From an uncultured Bacteroidota bacterium (GTDB lineage Bacteria; Bacteroidota; Bacteroidia; Chitinophagales; Chitinophagaceae), in NCBI GenBank assembly GCA_903877645.1, contig CAIRES010000025.1:1-52787 (forward strand): a stretch of DNA of 52,787 bases. Reading direction: 5' to 3'. Position 1 is the first letter of the stretch; each line of letters opens with the position of its first letter. Under the pieces are notes generated by a model. It was not told the origin of the DNA. It was given only the letters and a program-made list of their open reading frames with translations, and ran no database searches. The position numbers and the translations under genes were made by a program. This document shows positions 51,505 to 52,787 of this stretch, in pieces.

Positions 51505-52530
51505 CCAAATGAAACACCTTGAGTTTATAGAGGCCTTCCGGCAATTGTCCTATGCGGACAAGGAAAGAACTATTGCAGAGCTGGGGGCAGAATGGGAGAG
51601 CCAAAGGGGGCTTATGGCTGAGCTGAGTTTACAAATTGAACAAAGCCGACCAGGATCGATGATATGTCCGCATTGTAATTCCGTCAAAACCATTCGTAGA
51701 GGTATTGTCAAAGATGTAGAGCAATTCACCTGCAAAGATTGTAAGAAACATTTCCGTGGAAGTTATGGTACAGCATTGTTTCGGATCCAGCGCAAAGACA
51801 AATGGCAAGGGTATCTGCGCTTGATGGAGCAAGGGTATTCCATTAAAAAGGCAGCCAAAGAACTGGGAATATCTATTCAGACATCATTTAATTGGCGCCA
51901 TAAAATATTGGCATCATTGCAAACCACCCTGCCGGACCAAGTAGGGGGGATAGTAGAATGTGACGAGCTACAACTTACTGAAAGCGCCAAAGGGAAGCGG
52001 AACATAGATCGTAAACCTCGCAAAAGAGGTAGCGATGGACATAAACACAATAGCGGGAAAGTAAGTGTTATTACGGCCATAAGTCGCAATAAGGGTTTGA
52101 TAACAGCCGTAGTAGGTTCAAAAAAAATTGATGGGAAAGAAGCAGAAATGGCTCTTGGAGGACGGCTGGAAGCAAATACGGTACTGATAACTGACGAAAA
52201 CCGTGCCTATAATGCAGTAAAAAGGAAGAATCAAGGTATTACCCACATTAAAATCAACAGTAAGAAAAACCAAACAGAAAAGCCGAAAAACAAAATGCAT
52301 CTTCAGACGGTTAATAACCAACATAAACAGATTAGGGATTTTATGGACCCGTTTAATGGGGTGGCAACCAAATACCTACCTAACTATTTGAACTGGTTTA
52401 ACTACCGTCAAAGTCAGAAAGAAAACAAGGAAAAAGTAAAATCGATGATGGCAACTTGCCTGTCGGCAACTGCTGCTCTACCGTTCCTTATAGAATTAGC
52501 CAAAAACGCAATTTTAACTAGAACTTAGCC
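51473..52530 (+). mobile_element. IS1595-family insertion sequence, 1058 bp
   Basis: The terminal inverted repeats match at about 18 of the first 23 positions (left GGCGCAGTTCTAATTTAATT..., right, reversed, GGCTAAGTTCTAGTTAAAAT...). They are flanked by identical 8-bp duplications and contain one transposase gene. Boundaries are exact from the duplications. The element looks complete and potentially active. Confidence 0.92.
51509..52528 (+). CDS. IS1595-family transposase
   Basis: A 339-residue transposase. The N-terminal zinc ribbon (about residues 50-75: CPHCNSVKTIRRG...FTCKDCKKHF) is followed by a helix-turn-helix (YSIKKAAKELGISIQTSFNWRHKIL) and an ISXO2-like DDE domain: GGIVECDELQLT (first Asp), LITDENRAYNAV (second Asp) and the region LPNYLNWFNYRQ near the end. 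IS1595 enzymes use a DDE/DDN-type triad. The TAG stop lies inside the right terminal repeat. The frame is uninterrupted. Confidence 0.93.
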   Translation: MKHLEFIEAFRQLSYADKERTIAELGAEWESQRGLMAELSLQIEQSRPGSMICPHCNSVKTIRRGIVKDVEQFTCKDCKKHFRGSYGTALFRIQRKDKWQGYLRLMEQGYSIKKAAKELGISIQTSFNWRHKILASLQTTLPDQVGGIVECDELQLTESAKGKRNIDRKPRKRGSDGHKHNSGKVSVITAISRNKGLITAVVGSKKIDGKEAEMALGGRLEANTVLITDENRAYNAVKRKNQGITHIKINSKKNQTEKPKNKMHLQTVNNQHKQIRDFMDPFNGVATKYLPNYLNWFNYRQSQKENKEKVKSMMATCLSATAALPFLIELAKNAILTRT

Positions 52531-52538
52531 AAGCTCAC
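52531..52538. repeat. Target site duplication AAGCTCAC, right copy
   Basis: Direct repeat partner of 51465-51472. Confidence 0.88.
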
Positions 52539-52662
52539 TTTATACGGCAAATGATTTTCTAAAAAACGGGCCTAAGCATGGCATAGTTTTTTAACCGTAT
52601 GCAAATCATATGCAAACTCAACCCATTTATACGGAGACTGACCTGGTAATACCAATTAGACA

Positions 52663-52787
52663 TTAAAAGACGGCAAAGTAATTTTCAAGGTAATAGTCAT
52701 AGGATGTTATAGATTTTATGGTTTCACTTTTCAGATCAACAATAATTTGCGATAAGCGCAGGGAAAGATCGTCGAGTGTTTTGAAAA
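52663..52787 (-). CDS. 3' end of a gene running off the window
   Basis: A minus-strand frame open from the window edge to a TAA at 52663-52665 encodes about 40 residues ending LRLSQIIVDLKSETIKSITSYDYYLENYFAVF. The helical, amphipathic pattern suggests a real C-terminus, but the fragment is too short to identify. The gap 52595-52662 shows nothing. Confidence 0.45.
   Translation of the reverse strand, partial: FKTLDDLSLRLSQIIVDLKSETIKSITSYDYYLENYFAVF

Overview
This window looks like a chromosomal segment of a Bacteroidota bacterium, most likely Chitinophagaceae or a near relative. Four things support this. Promoters read TTTG-N18/19-TAnnTTTG instead of the sigma70 -35/-10 pattern. There are two TonB-dependent receptors with a carboxypeptidase-like N-terminal domain, one coupled to a DUF4249 lipoprotein. 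Three secreted proteins end in a type IX secretion (Por) sorting domain. Many proteins are most familiar from this phylum (DUF4249, DUF4268, DUF1569, the bifunctional PaaZ). Genus cannot be fixed from the sequence alone. No rRNA, CRISPR array or prophage is visible.

Layout. 0-2.3 kb: PAP2 phosphatase and methyltransferase, divergent from a TPR membrane protein. 2.4-9.0 kb: one giant secreted protein with about 15 tandem repeats of about 88 residues. 9-13.3 kb: MazG-like hydrolase, MoxR ATPase, DUF1569 protein and three secreted or lipoprotein unknowns. 13.5-20.5 kb: PaaZ, an unknown gene pair, an amidohydrolase-CIA30 fusion, a repeat-filled intergenic zone, two small genes and a beta-barrel protein. 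20.7-29.7 kb: housekeeping genes (grpE, dnaJ, enoyl-CoA hydratase, an RsmB-like rRNA methyltransferase, argS, a PEBP protein) and a divergent mntR/mntH manganese module with a visible operator. 29.8-31.4 kb: a tight two-gene unit of a PD-(D/E)xK nuclease-like protein and a divergent uracil-phosphoribosyltransferase-like protein. It is the best candidate here for an undescribed, possibly defensive, system. 31.5-40.6 kb: a plastic zone with a T9SS cargo protein, coiled-coil periplasmic proteins, a lipoprotein gene split by a 505-bp inverted-repeat element, a ClC channel, abutting fragments of a CBS-domain gene and a DUF262/HNH nuclease gene, a TPR remnant and a frameshifted gene. 40.6-46.2 kb: TonB receptor/DUF4249 operon, methyltransferase, cyclophilin, isochorismatase-like hydrolase, DUF4268 protein. 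46.2-46.8 kb: a tRNA-Lys array with one intact and two broken copies and a GIY-YIG nuclease ORF lodged in it. 46.9-52.8 kb: second TonB receptor, rpe, TPR lipoprotein, and an IS1595-family insertion that has replaced the tail of a small membrane protein gene.

Mobile-DNA traces are exact in two places: an 8-bp target duplication flanks both the 505-bp element (AAATACAA) and the IS1595 copy (AAGCTCAC), and removing either element restores an intact reading frame. Several intergenic repeat families recur: AGTCGTTAGT blocks, TTTGGAATTT blocks, a palindrome-ended 148-bp element, and a tandem unit carrying a 30-nt hairpin.
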